The notes: generated from the letters alone by a model not told the origin. 64,000 nucleotides of DNA from Lachnospiraceae bacterium (GCA_017621815.1 JAGASK010000013.1:148298-212297); one strand, 5' to 3'. Positions 52,236 to 61,629 are shown, counted from the first letter of the stretch. Made by a program: numbers and translations.

Positions 52236-54268
52236 ACATCCCAGGGGTAAAGCGCAATTTTTTCATTCAGCCCGGTTTCTTTTTCTTCAAAGAGGGAGAC
52301 CGCCTTTGAAGCTGAAAAAGAGGCTGCCGGTAAGTATTCCGAAAGACTGAACTGCTGTACGCTGTCTGAATAGTTAAATACATAAACAACAGTATTTCCC
52401 TGTTTGTCGGTACCCGTTTTGCAAATGACGGGGAAACGGCAGCAGGGAATTTCCATATTCATTTTTTTCAATATCATTCCCAGAAATGTTTCCAGAATTT
52501 CACTGCTGAAGTAACATCCGATATAAGCAGCGCTTCCTTTTCCGTAAGGATGGAAGGTAATTGCACTGTAGTCCTGATATGCATAATAATCGTATCCGGC
52601 AAGGGTAAGGGTTTCCGGGCCGGAAGGAATAAGAAGTTCCATAAAATCTGTAACAGGGCAGGCTTCCCCGTCGGGAAGAACCGAACTGCATAGAGAAATT
52701 CTGCCGGGAACCGTAAACTGGTCATATGTAATTCCAAAGCAGTCCGTCAGGCCGAAAGGCAGGCTGTCCGCATATACTTCAAGATATTCATTGGATACGG
52801 CAGTTCGGAAGGTGCTTATCAGATGTCCTCCCTCTTTTACATAGCAATCCAGTTTCCGGGTGACGGCGGCTTCCGCAGAATACAGTCCGGGTAAAAGGAT
52901 AAGCTTATATTTTTCCTGTAATTCTCTTTCCGTTAAAGAAAGGATGTCTTCCGGATAAATAAAATCACAGGTGATATTCATGCGGTAAAGAGCGTCAAAA
53001 AGCCAGCGCATGATAGTGTTATAATCAAGGTTTTCGCCAATCGGAAAATAGGAAAGCCCTGTAAGCGCATCATTGTTCAGAAGCATGGCAATTTTGGCAT
53101 CGGGAGCATAATTCATTAAGCAGCCGCAGCGGGCAAATTCTTCCCCGATTCTGCAAACTTCCCGGTAGGTTTCATTTTCTTTCAGATTATGGCTTAAGAT
53201 TCCTTTCCAATAGGTTTCAAAAGAATGGTGAATGGAATGCCAGTGCCAGTACATGACAGAATGTGCTCCTGCGGCAAGGTGGCTGTAAGCCTGCAGGCGA
53301 AGCTGTCCCGGAAGGGGGAGCCAGCCGGGGTTGCCCTGGGCCTGGGTTTCCAAAACAAGATAGGGCGCTTTTTTTATGGAACGGCCGATGGCCCCTCCCA
53401 TAGATATTTCAGCGCCGGTCAAATGAGAAGCGGAAGGATGGTAAATATCCACACCGGCAACGGTAAGAGCCTTAGCGGCTTCCCGCTGATTCACTTCGGG
53501 CTGCAGCCCTACGGAATGGTCTGTCCATGCGAAATCGAAATTCTGGGTGATGAATTGTTCTTCACTTGCATATTCACGGACGATGGAAGCCTGCCATGAC
53601 AAAAATTCCGTAACAAGAAGACGCTGAAATTTTTTAAATTCTCCGCCAAGGCTGGCGTTTATGGTGCCCCGGACATCGGGAAAATCCTCCCAGCTGTTAA
53701 TGCGGTTGCTCCAGTAGGTAAGTCCGAAGGCACGGTTTAATTCATCAGTGGTACTAAATTTCTTCTTTAAATATTCTATGAATTTTTTCTGTACGCCGGG
53801 ACCTGCAGTGTCGTAGGACTTTGTTTCATTGTCAAGCTGAAAGCCAATGACCCGGGGATGGGAAGCGCATTCTTCCATAAGCTTTCTGATGATTCTTTCT
53901 GCGTGAAAAAGATAGCCCGGATGTGTGATATCCATATTCTGGCGGTGTCCGTAAAGGGAAGGACCGCTGTGGGTAAGGGCTAAAATATCAGGATATTTTT
54001 TTACAAGCCAGCAGGGAACGGCATAAGTGGGAGTTCCGATTATTACTTTCATATCATAAGTTCCGGCTGCATCAAGTACCTGATGCAGAATCGTAAAGTC
54101 AAAAACACCGTCAGCCGGTTCCCAGGTACTCCAGGAAGATTCGGCAATACGGATAGTATTAAGACCTGCGCGTTTCATCATCTGCATGTCGGTATCAATT
54201 CTTTCATAAGGCATATATTCAGCGTAATATGCTGCCCCGTAAATAATTTCATCTTTCTTTCGGCTCAT
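52214..54268 (-). CDS. GH42 beta-galactosidase
   Basis: The 684-residue enzyme has no signal peptide and is cytoplasmic. It starts with IIYGAAYYAEYMPYERIDTD and has the acid/base Glu148 in FQLDNET and the nucleophile Glu307 in YLVLETQAQG. The order is TIM barrel (1-385), trimerisation domain (about 390-600) and a C-terminal beta domain. Such enzymes release galactose from beta-galacto-oligosaccharides, as GanA does for galactan fragments in Bacillus subtilis. It is divergent from the importer operon at 54708 and shares the regulatory region with it. AAAAGGAAA precedes the ATG. Confidence 0.93.
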   Translation of the reverse strand: MSRKKDEIIYGAAYYAEYMPYERIDTDMQMMKRAGLNTIRIAESSWSTWEPADGVFDFTILHQVLDAAGTYDMKVIIGTPTYAVPCWLVKKYPDILALTHSGPSLYGHRQNMDITHPGYLFHAERIIRKLMEECASHPRVIGFQLDNETKSYDTAGPGVQKKFIEYLKKKFSTTDELNRAFGLTYWSNRINSWEDFPDVRGTINASLGGEFKKFQRLLVTEFLSWQASIVREYASEEQFITQNFDFAWTDHSVGLQPEVNQREAAKALTVAGVDIYHPSASHLTGAEISMGGAIGRSIKKAPYLVLETQAQGNPGWLPLPGQLRLQAYSHLAAGAHSVMYWHWHSIHHSFETYWKGILSHNLKENETYREVCRIGEEFARCGCLMNYAPDAKIAMLLNNDALTGLSYFPIGENLDYNTIMRWLFDALYRMNITCDFIYPEDILSLTERELQEKYKLILLPGLYSAEAAVTRKLDCYVKEGGHLISTFRTAVSNEYLEVYADSLPFGLTDCFGITYDQFTVPGRISLCSSVLPDGEACPVTDFMELLIPSGPETLTLAGYDYYAYQDYSAITFHPYGKGSAAYIGCYFSSEILETFLGMILKKMNMEIPCCRFPVICKTGTDKQGNTVVYVFNYSDSVQQFSLSEYLPAASFSASKAVSLFEEKETGLNEKIALYPWDVQIFFIS

Positions 54269-54707
54269 AATATATTTTCCTTTTCTTATTCATAACAACA
54301 GAAAGTCCGCAAAGGATGCTTTTTGTTGTTGTAGTATTTTTCTGCTAGTATTTTACATTGGGATAAATGCGGACGCAATAGATTTTTGAAGATTTTACGT
54401 AAACGTTTAAGAAAATTTACGAAAAAAGTATTTAAAAATATTGCAAATACAATAAAACAATCGGTTGCGCAAATGCGAAAAACGTAAAGTGCTGTAGAAA
54501 GATGCAAGTCAATGAAAAGAAATGTCGATTGTGCAATATATACAAAAAAATATGCGAAAAATATACATATGCGTTAATTGACAACAATTATTATAGTGTG
54601 TTATCCTTGCTTCAAGGACAAACGGTTGCGCAGTTGCTCAACCGGTTGCAGGAAATGAAGATGCGTTAATCCGCATCTGAGCATTAATTAAATAGGAGGA
54701 AAATTAA
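54269..54707. promoter_or_regulatory. Divergent control region of the galacto-oligosaccharide locus
   Basis: This 439-bp AT-rich region has no gene. It holds TAAACGTTTA (54400-54409), a LacI/cre-like palindrome; CGGTTGCGCA at 54462-54471 (with palindrome TTGCGCAA 54465-54472) and again at 54623-54632; a variant CGATTGTGCAA at 54526-54536; and CAACCGGTTG at 54639-54648, a perfect palindrome. These are candidate sites for the LacI-family regulator encoded at 58440 and possibly for CcpA. An AGGAGG for the lipoprotein lies at the right end. Confidence 0.65.
54578..54607 (+). promoter_or_regulatory. Probable promoter of the importer operon
   Basis: TTGACA at 54578-54583 and TATCCT at 54602-54607 with 18-bp spacing. 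The CGGTTGCGCA and CAACCGGTTG sites lie just downstream of the expected start, a fitting place for repression. Confidence 0.5.
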
Positions 54708-56033
54708 ATGAAAAAGAAATTGTTGGCATCATTGCTTACCGTTTCCATGGTAGCAGCTATGCTCACAGGATGCGGCGGCTCTAAGGAAGAAGCTCCCGCA
54801 AACACAACCGAAACTACAGAAGCAGCAGGCGGGGCAGAAAGCACAGACGCAGCAGAAAGCACAGATGCTGCTGACCCTGTAGCAAATCTGATTGCAGCTA
54901 CAACAGATACTGTAGCGCTTACTGTATGGGCTTCTGAAGAAGACCAGACTTTAACAACAGAACTTCTTGAGAAATTCAAGGCTCAGTACCCTGACGTAAC
55001 ATTCGATATTAAATTAGGTTCAGAATCAGAATCAACAGCTAAGGATACAATCCTTGCAGACGTTGAAGCAGCAGCAGACGTATTCGCATTCGCTGATGAC
55101 CAGATTAACGAGCTGGTTGCAGCAGGCGCGCTTCAGCCCGTATCCGCTACGTACACATATGATGTAGCAGGCGAAAACGTTGCCGGCGCTGTAGAGGCAG
55201 CAACCGTAAACGGAACTTTATATGCATATCCTATGACAGCAGATAACGGATATTTCATGTTCTATGATGCATCTGTATTTACAGAGGATGATGTTCAGTC
55301 TCTTGAAAAGATGATTGAAGTTGCAGGCGCAGCAGGCAAAAAGGTTGCTATGGATATTTCCAACGGCTGGTATATTTACTCTTTCTTCCAGGGCGCTGGT
55401 TATGATTTAACATTAAATGATGACGGCGTAACCAATTCCTGTTCATGGAATGCAGCAGGCGCTACAGATGTAGCTCAGGCTATTATTGATTTGTGCGGAA
55501 CAGGCGTGCTTGTAGATTTAGGAGATGAAGAAATGGCTACAGCAATCGCAGAAGGTACTGTAGTTGCTGCTGTTAACGGTACCTGGAGAGCTGAGACAGC
55601 TTCAGATGCATGGGGTGAGAACTATGCAGCAACCAAGCTTCCCACTTTTGAAGTAGCAGAAGAAGCTAAGCAGATGTCTTCTTATTCAGGTTATAAATTA
55701 ATCGGTGTAAATCCTTACTCCGCTAATGTTGGCTGGTCTATGCTGCTTGCTGAATATTTAACAAATGCTGATTCTCAGGCAGCAAGATTTGAAGCAAGAG
55801 GCCTTGGCCCTGCTAACTCTACAGTAGCAGCAAGTTCTGCAGTTCAGGAAAATCCTGCAATCGCAGCTCTGGCAGCACAGGCAGCATATGCAACACCTCA
55901 GCGTGTAGGCGGCAACTTCTGGACACCCGCTGAAACATTAGGACAGATTTTAGCATCCGGCAATCCTGACGGAACTGACCTTCAGACACTGCTTGATACA
56001 GCAGTAGAAGGTATTACTGCTCCTGTTCAATAA
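54708..56033 (+). CDS. Galacto-oligosaccharide-type ABC substrate-binding lipoprotein (MalE/GanS-like)
   Basis: The 441-residue lipoprotein has the lipobox MLTGC with Cys22, a Thr/Glu/Ala-rich linker (about 25-60) and a family 1 solute-binding fold (LTVWASEEDQTLTTELLEKF, ADVFAFADDQINELVAAGAL, NGTLYAYPMTADNGYFMFY). It would bind an oligosaccharide outside the cell for the MalF/MalG-type permeases that follow. The neighbours (GH42, GH53) point to beta-1,4-galacto-oligosaccharides. Codons here are biased to a few (GCA, ACA, GAA), as in highly expressed genes. Confidence 0.93.
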   Translation: MKKKLLASLLTVSMVAAMLTGCGGSKEEAPANTTETTEAAGGAESTDAAESTDAADPVANLIAATTDTVALTVWASEEDQTLTTELLEKFKAQYPDVTFDIKLGSESESTAKDTILADVEAAADVFAFADDQINELVAAGALQPVSATYTYDVAGENVAGAVEAATVNGTLYAYPMTADNGYFMFYDASVFTEDDVQSLEKMIEVAGAAGKKVAMDISNGWYIYSFFQGAGYDLTLNDDGVTNSCSWNAAGATDVAQAIIDLCGTGVLVDLGDEEMATAIAEGTVVAAVNGTWRAETASDAWGENYAATKLPTFEVAEEAKQMSSYSGYKLIGVNPYSANVGWSMLLAEYLTNADSQAARFEARGLGPANSTVAASSAVQENPAIAALAAQAAYATPQRVGGNFWTPAETLGQILASGNPDGTDLQTLLDTAVEGITAPVQ

Positions 56034-56077
56034 GAAGCGGTTATAGCCGGAATTTGGTATTAAAATAAGATTTGATG

Positions 56078-56112
56078 ATACCCCACATGCCTGCGACGGG
56101 TATGTGGGGTAT
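56078..56112 (+). terminator. Hairpin between binding protein and permease genes
   Basis: ATACCCCACAT (56078-56088) and ATGTGGGGTAT (56102-56112), perfect 11-bp stem, followed by TATATTAA without a true T run. It probably protects the lipoprotein mRNA 3' end or terminates in part. Confidence 0.68.
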
Positions 56113-56168
56113 TATATTAAGGAAACAATCAATCGATACAATCAAATTAACTCTGAGAGGGGTTTAGC

Positions 56169-57596
56169 ATGAAGAATAAATTAAATTCAATTGGAAATTA
56201 TTTTAAAGATTTCGGAACCGCCCTCGCAAAAGGTGATATATGGGTAAAATTATCCCTGGTTTGGATGGGGGCAGGATACGCTGCCAGAAAGCAGATAATC
56301 AATGCGGTTATCATGACCTTGCTGGAAGCTGTTTTTGTAATTATGTGTGTTTTTTATGCAGCGCCGAATCTCGCAAAATTCGGTACGCTGGGTACTGTTC
56401 AGTTTGAACAGGTTTTTGACCCGTTGACTTTGACAAGCACAGTGAATGATTATGATAATTCATTTTTGATTTTGCTGAATTCTATTATTGCATTATTCTT
56501 AATCGTTGTTTTCATTTTGGTATATATATCGAACATTAAAACTGTTTACAATCTTCAAAAACGTAAAGAAGCAGGAAAACATATCAATACATTCCGTGAA
56601 GATGTACGCGCCATGTTCAATGAAAGGTTTCATATTACATTACTGACGCTTCCGTGTATTGGTATCATACTCATGAACGTGCTTCCTATTCTGGTGCTGA
56701 TTGCAATTGCATTTACCAATTATGACCAGCAGCATATGCCGCCCAGCGCGCTGTTTACCTGGGTAGGCTGGACTAATTTCAAGAGCCTGTTTACTAATTC
56801 AACTACCATTACTTTCGGTTATTCCTTTGGAAAAGTTCTGATATGGACACTGGAATGGGCAGTACTTGCAACATTTACTACGTATATCGGCGGTATATTA
56901 CTTGCCAAATTTATTAACAACAAAGCAACTAAATGGCCTAAATTCTGGAGGACGCTGTTTATTATTGCCATTGCAGTTCCCCAGTTTGTAACATTGCTTT
57001 TGGTACGTAACTTTTTTGCTGATTCAGGAATTGTAAATACGATTTGCGCCAATATCGGTTTGACGGATTTCCTTAAGAAAATCGGACTGGTTGGCTCAAA
57101 TCTTACATATATTCCGTTTTTGACAAATCCCACATGGGCAAAGGTAATGATTGTTCTTATTAATATCTGGGTAGGTGTTCCTTATCAGATGCTGATTGCA
57201 ACCGGTGTTCTCATGAATATTCCAGAGGATCAGATTGAAAGTGCAAGAATCGACGGCGCTAACAGCTTCCAGATTTTTGTAAAAATTACAATGCCTTATA
57301 TGCTGTTTGTAACAGGTCCCAGCTTAATAACAGACTTTGTAAAGAATATCAATAACTTTAACGTTATTTATCTGCTCACACAGGATGTATATGTAACCTC
57401 TGACCAGATGCTGGCGAACTCCAATGCCAAGGAAATAGACCTTTTGGTAACATGGCTGTTCAGGCTGACAAATGAATACTATAACTACAAGATGGCATCT
57501 GTAATCGGTATCTGTGTATTCATTATCTGTGCGGCATTTACACTAATAACCTTTACCAGGACAATTAAAGGAGATAAGGAGGATCAGTTTAGATAA
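56169..57596 (+). CDS. ABC transporter permease, MalF/GanP-like
   Basis: The 475-residue permease has an N-terminal extension with two extra helices (about residues 45-75 and 95-120) before the six-helix core, as in MalF and GanP. The EAA loop is IESARIDGANSFQIF. AGAGGGG precedes the ATG. The stop overlaps the ATG of the next gene by one base. No ATP-binding gene is in the operon; a shared MsmK-type ATPase is presumed. Confidence 0.94.
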   Translation: MKNKLNSIGNYFKDFGTALAKGDIWVKLSLVWMGAGYAARKQIINAVIMTLLEAVFVIMCVFYAAPNLAKFGTLGTVQFEQVFDPLTLTSTVNDYDNSFLILLNSIIALFLIVVFILVYISNIKTVYNLQKRKEAGKHINTFREDVRAMFNERFHITLLTLPCIGIILMNVLPILVLIAIAFTNYDQQHMPPSALFTWVGWTNFKSLFTNSTTITFGYSFGKVLIWTLEWAVLATFTTYIGGILLAKFINNKATKWPKFWRTLFIIAIAVPQFVTLLLVRNFFADSGIVNTICANIGLTDFLKKIGLVGSNLTYIPFLTNPTWAKVMIVLINIWVGVPYQMLIATGVLMNIPEDQIESARIDGANSFQIFVKITMPYMLFVTGPSLITDFVKNINNFNVIYLLTQDVYVTSDQMLANSNAKEIDLLVTWLFRLTNEYYNYKMASVIGICVFIICAAFTLITFTRTIKGDKEDQFR

Positions 57597-58438
57597 TGAA
57601 AAAACAAGTGAGATTTGTACTCAGACATGTTATTTTACTTTTACTCGCCGTATTTTGGCTGGTTCCCATTGTATGGCTGGTGGCCACCTCCTTTAGCGGT
57701 TATAAGGGTATCAATACGGCGCACTTTTTCCCGGAGACCTGGTCCTTTGACAACTATCTGGCTCTGTTTTTAAGACCCGACTCGGTTGTGCAGTATAAAG
57801 CCTGGTTTATGAATACACTGGTAATCGCAATTTTTACCTGTATTATTTCCACCATTTTTGTATTGATGGTAGCTTATACCATGAGCTGTCTGCGTTTTAA
57901 GGGCAGAAAAGGGTTAATGAGTTTCGGCATTATTTTAAATATGTTTCCCGGTGTTTTATCCATGATTGCTGTATATTTTATTCTGAAGTCACTGGGACTT
58001 ACCAACAGTCATGTGGGTATGATTATAGTATATTCGGCTGCTTCAGGACTTGGCTATCTGATAGCAAAAGGCTTTATGGATACGATTTCCATTTCCTTAA
58101 GGGAAGCAGCGTGGCTGGAAGGCGCTTCTGAAGCAAAGATTTTCTGGAAGATTATTCTTCCTTTGTCAAAGCCCATTATTGTTTATACGGTTATCAGTTC
58201 GTTCCTGGTACCATGGGGAGACTTTGTATTTGCAAAACTGATTTTAAATTCCGGTATTTCAGCAGATTGGACTGTTGCAATCGGTCTTTATAATATGCTG
58301 AATAAATCCCTGATTAATAAATACTTCTCTATCTTCTGCGCAGGCGGTGTGGTAGTATCAATTCCGATTTCTATCCTGTTTGTAATCATGCAGAAGTTCT
58401 ATGTGGAAGGAATTACCGGAGGTTCCGTCAAGGGTTAA
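57596..58438 (+). CDS. ABC transporter permease, MalG/GanQ-like
   Basis: The 280-residue permease has six helices, the start LLAVFWLVPIVWLVATSFS, and the EAA loop REAAWLEGASEAKIF, with Trp-Leu-Glu where most relatives have Arg-Ile-Asp. The C-terminal FVIMQKFYVEGITGGSVKG is typical of MalG. It forms the channel with the MalF-like protein. The LacI gene begins 1 bp after its stop. Confidence 0.94.
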   Translation: MKKQVRFVLRHVILLLLAVFWLVPIVWLVATSFSGYKGINTAHFFPETWSFDNYLALFLRPDSVVQYKAWFMNTLVIAIFTCIISTIFVLMVAYTMSCLRFKGRKGLMSFGIILNMFPGVLSMIAVYFILKSLGLTNSHVGMIIVYSAASGLGYLIAKGFMDTISISLREAAWLEGASEAKIFWKIILPLSKPIIVYTVISSFLVPWGDFVFAKLILNSGISADWTVAIGLYNMLNKSLINKYFSIFCAGGVVVSIPISILFVIMQKFYVEGITGGSVKG

Positions 58439-58439
58439 G

Positions 58440-59441
58440 ATGGAGACAAAAAGACTGACAATTGATGACATAGCCAGGGAATTAAATATATCAAAAACCA
58501 CGGTTTCCAGAGCTATTTCCGGTAAGGGGAGGATAGGTCAGGAAACCAGGGATAAGGTACTTAGGTATATTAAAGAAAACAATTATAAGCCAAGCGCCAT
58601 TGCAAAAGGGCTGGCACAATCCAGAACGTTTAATATCTGCTTTGTTATGCCGGGAGATTACAGTATTGTGGATTTGCCCTTTTATCAGGGGTTTTTGTGG
58701 GGCATCAGCAATACTGCTTCCAAGGCGGATTATGATGTGATTATTTCCATGGTAACGGAAAAGGATATATCTCAGTTAGTAAGATTAATTGAGAATCAGA
58801 AGGTGGACGGTATTATTCTGGGGCGTACGCTGGAAGAGGATAAGGCCGAGGAATATTTGCTGAGTAAGGAAATTCCTTTTGTTACAGCAGGTTCTTCAAA
58901 GGACGCTTCGGTGATTCAGGTGGATAATGATCACCGCAGCGCATGCCGGGAGCTTACTCTGGTGCTTCTTCGCAAGAAGATGAAAAAAATGGCTTTAGTG
59001 GGCGGCAATATGGGATATATTGTCAATCAGAACCGATTGGCAGGATACAGGGAGGCGTATCTTGAGTTTGGTGCCGCTATAGACAGCAGCCTGGTTTATC
59101 TCAATCTGGTTAACGAAAACGACGTTGATAAAGTGGTGGATGAACTGATTGAAAAAGATGTGGACTGTATTGTATGTATGGACGATTATATCTGCGGCTG
59201 TGTGCTTGGAAAGCTTAGAAAAGAGCATGTGCGGATACCGGAGGACATAAAAGTGGCATCCTTTTACAACAGTATTTTGCTGGAGAACAGCCAGTCTGTC
59301 ATTACCTCCCTGCAGTTCAACGTAACTGAGATGGCGGCTGTATGCTGTAACACACTGCTTTCCCAGATTGATAAAAAAGAAGTTCCGGGAAAGACCCTTC
59401 TTGGCTATGAAGTAATTATACGCGAGTCTACACAGGCATAA
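58440..59441 (+). CDS. LacI-family transcription regulator
   Basis: The 333-residue repressor has an N-terminal helix-turn-helix (TIDDIARELNISKTTVSRAI, about 6-25), the hinge NYKPSAIAKGLAQSR and a periplasmic-binding-protein-like sugar domain. It resembles GanR and similar repressors of galactan use. It is encoded inside the operon after the permeases, so it probably controls the divergent region 54269-54707. ATG 58440 is chosen with AAGGG just upstream; the frame is open to 58401 in malG-like sequence. Confidence 0.94.
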   Translation: METKRLTIDDIARELNISKTTVSRAISGKGRIGQETRDKVLRYIKENNYKPSAIAKGLAQSRTFNICFVMPGDYSIVDLPFYQGFLWGISNTASKADYDVIISMVTEKDISQLVRLIENQKVDGIILGRTLEEDKAEEYLLSKEIPFVTAGSSKDASVIQVDNDHRSACRELTLVLLRKKMKKMALVGGNMGYIVNQNRLAGYREAYLEFGAAIDSSLVYLNLVNENDVDKVVDELIEKDVDCIVCMDDYICGCVLGKLRKEHVRIPEDIKVASFYNSILLENSQSVITSLQFNVTEMAAVCCNTLLSQIDKKEVPGKTLLGYEVIIRESTQA

Positions 59442-59475
59442 ATGAATACGATGAAGAAAGGACAGGAACAGTAAA

Positions 59476-61329
59476 ATGGACAAATTTGTTGTTAACATTA
59501 TTCATCGTCCGGAAATGGTTCCCGAATATGCGGAAAAAGTAACCGGACATGGAAAAGAAGAGGATATCGGCAGAAAGGCGCTGCTGACAGAATCTCTTGA
59601 TATTTTTAAATTCCAGCAGGAAACGGCTCATAAAAACGGTTTGAAAACAACGATTCAGATGACTTATGCCAGCCTCTTTAATGAAGAAGCAATTTCCCTT
59701 GCAAAGGAACATCATGAAAAATACGGTGATGAGATTTCATTATCCCTGCTTGGACTTCCCTGTAAAGAATTCAGGGAAAAATACAAAACAAAGGATTTCT
59801 GTATCTGGATGTTTTCCATGGAAGATAAGAAATCCATTGTAGATGATGTATTTGGAAAATTTTATGATACTTTCGGTTTTTATCCTGAATCCACAGGTTC
59901 CTATTATATGGATGCCGAGCTGACCAATTATATCAAGGAAAAGTATCCTATGGTAAAATGCGCGGTTGCTACCTGCTGGGAAGAAGGACCCAAGGCATAT
60001 CATACCTGTAACAATTCCTGGTATACTTTAATGGACGGAGGCCCATGGAATCCATGGATTCCCAGTAAGCAGAACATCCATGCGCCGGCAGCAAATGAGG
60101 AAGAGGACAGCGGTATTGTTGCAATTCCCCATCTTTCAAGGGATTTGCTTGCATGCTATGACGGAAACGGTTCCAATTTCGGAACCCATCCCCAGAATGT
60201 ACTGCGCGGTATGATTTATGATACAAAGACATGGGAATTCCCTTATTTGTACAATTTGATTGACCAGTACCGTGACCTGGAAAAATATAACAACGGTTAT
60301 GCTTACAATATGATGTTTGTAGGACCCGGCTGGTTAAACAAGATGGGACGCTGGGAAGCCCCTTATGAGCTCCTTAAGAAATCCTATGAAGACGGCATGG
60401 CTTATTATGGTCAGTTAAAGAAGGAAGGCAAGCTTTCTGACATGACCATGGCTGAATTCGCTGATTATTTCCGTGAGAAGAAGACCTATACGGAGCCTGA
60501 GTGCGCACTTTGGAGAGATATTCTTTATGGTTCGGATAAGCAGCTGTTCTGGTATTGTGACCCCTATATGAGAGCCTGCATCAATATGAATCAGGGCGGT
60601 GCAATCGTAGATCTTCGTCCTTATGCGGCTAAGCTGAAATGGGAAGTTGGTATCGGAACGCCGCACGTACAGGATGCTTCTTATCCTTTCCTGATTCAGG
60701 AAAAATACAGGGCAGGTTACTTTACCCACTATGCAGGAGAAGGTACTGTCAGAAGTGCGAAGCTGACTTATAATGGTGAAGAGGTAGACCTTTGCCTTTG
60801 CCGTACTCATGCAAAATTCAGCGAAGAGGTTATTGAGGACGGTAAGAAAAAGAGAATCCTCACCCTGGAGCCGGTAGACATAGAATTTTATGATTTGACC
60901 GTAAAGCTTCAGACAAGAGTTATCTTTACAGAAGGAAACGCTGATATCGAAATGGAAAGAACTGTTCTTTCCATGAGCAAACCTGATGCAGAGGTTGAGT
61001 TAAACGAATATATGGTAGCATGTTATGGTACCACGGAATATCCGGAGGATATGACTTCTCTTACTTTGACCTGTAAGGGCAAAGGGGAAGAAAAGAAGAT
61101 TGATTATGCATATAAATGCAGAGAAGCGGAAATAGAAGGTGCAGCATGCGTAGAAGCGGTGATTCCTCCTATTGAAACAAAGGTTTCCATGCGGGCATCA
61201 GATGAAAAGGCAACAGGCTATATCAGAGAAGGTTATGCATTTTCACCTATGTTCACGTTAGGCTATAAGACGACACTGAAGGATAAGGAGGTTGTTTCCA
61301 CATGGCTCAAGCTGGAAAAGGCAAATTAA
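59476..61329 (+). CDS. Unrecognised 617-residue protein of the galactan locus, possible new glycoside-active enzyme
   Basis: The protein has no signal peptide and no family that I recognise with confidence. The N-terminal third begins DKFVVNIIHRPEMVPEY and contains FGKFYDTFGFYPESTGSYYM and a Trp/His-rich stretch (CNNSWYTLMDGGPWNPWIP), which looks like a NodB/GH57-type barrel. The middle (about 300-380) is helical; from about 380 to the end it is beta-rich, like the sandwich domain of GH38/GH57 enzymes. Conserved-looking acidic residues and His10 could be catalytic. It lies between the LacI regulator and GH53, so a role in galacto-oligosaccharide or arabino-galactan breakdown is likely. The fold assignment is inference only. 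Confidence 0.75.
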   Translation: MDKFVVNIIHRPEMVPEYAEKVTGHGKEEDIGRKALLTESLDIFKFQQETAHKNGLKTTIQMTYASLFNEEAISLAKEHHEKYGDEISLSLLGLPCKEFREKYKTKDFCIWMFSMEDKKSIVDDVFGKFYDTFGFYPESTGSYYMDAELTNYIKEKYPMVKCAVATCWEEGPKAYHTCNNSWYTLMDGGPWNPWIPSKQNIHAPAANEEEDSGIVAIPHLSRDLLACYDGNGSNFGTHPQNVLRGMIYDTKTWEFPYLYNLIDQYRDLEKYNNGYAYNMMFVGPGWLNKMGRWEAPYELLKKSYEDGMAYYGQLKKEGKLSDMTMAEFADYFREKKTYTEPECALWRDILYGSDKQLFWYCDPYMRACINMNQGGAIVDLRPYAAKLKWEVGIGTPHVQDASYPFLIQEKYRAGYFTHYAGEGTVRSAKLTYNGEEVDLCLCRTHAKFSEEVIEDGKKKRILTLEPVDIEFYDLTVKLQTRVIFTEGNADIEMERTVLSMSKPDAEVELNEYMVACYGTTEYPEDMTSLTLTCKGKGEEKKIDYAYKCREAEIEGAACVEAVIPPIETKVSMRASDEKATGYIREGYAFSPMFTLGYKTTLKDKEVVSTWLKLEKAN

Positions 61330-61520
61330 ATTTCAGGTGTCCTTCCTGCTTTATGAGGGATTTGGACATTGATATGTTCTATGACAAAGATAAGAAGGAA
61401 TACTACTGTATGAGATGCCAGTATGTCGGAACAGAAGAGGATGTACTGGAAAAGAACGAGATGGTAAGATTCCGCTATCGTGATATGTACAAGCGTTTTA
61501 CAAAATTTGATTTTGAGTAG
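61302..61520 (+). CDS. Small zinc-ribbon protein
   Basis: This 72-residue protein overlaps the end of the 617-residue gene by 28 bp and has AAGGAGG before its ATG. It has FRCPSCFMRDLDID and YYCMRCQYVGTEED, two C-x2-C pairs of a zinc ribbon, then a basic-aromatic tail (RFRYRDMYKRFTKFDF). It may be a nucleic-acid-binding or regulatory factor. Its place inside a sugar operon is unusual. Confidence 0.78.
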   Translation: MAQAGKGKLNFRCPSCFMRDLDIDMFYDKDKKEYYCMRCQYVGTEEDVLEKNEMVRFRYRDMYKRFTKFDFE

Positions 61521-61524
61521 CAGT

Positions 61525-61600
61525 CATAAAAGGGCATCGGCCTTTTATGATAGATTGTATCGACTGATGTTCGTGGGCCGTTCCGGCGGTTCACGAACAT
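61525..61600 (+). repeat. Two hairpins between the zinc-ribbon and GH53 genes
   Basis: CATAAAAGG (61525-61533) pairs with CCTTTTATG (61541-61549), and ATGTTCGTG (61567-61575) with CACGAACAT (61592-61600). Both stems are perfect 9-bp stems without T runs. They may mark an mRNA processing site or mask ribosome access to GH53. Confidence 0.6.
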
Positions 61601-61629
61601 TATGTTGTTATAGGGAAAGAGGAGAAGAG

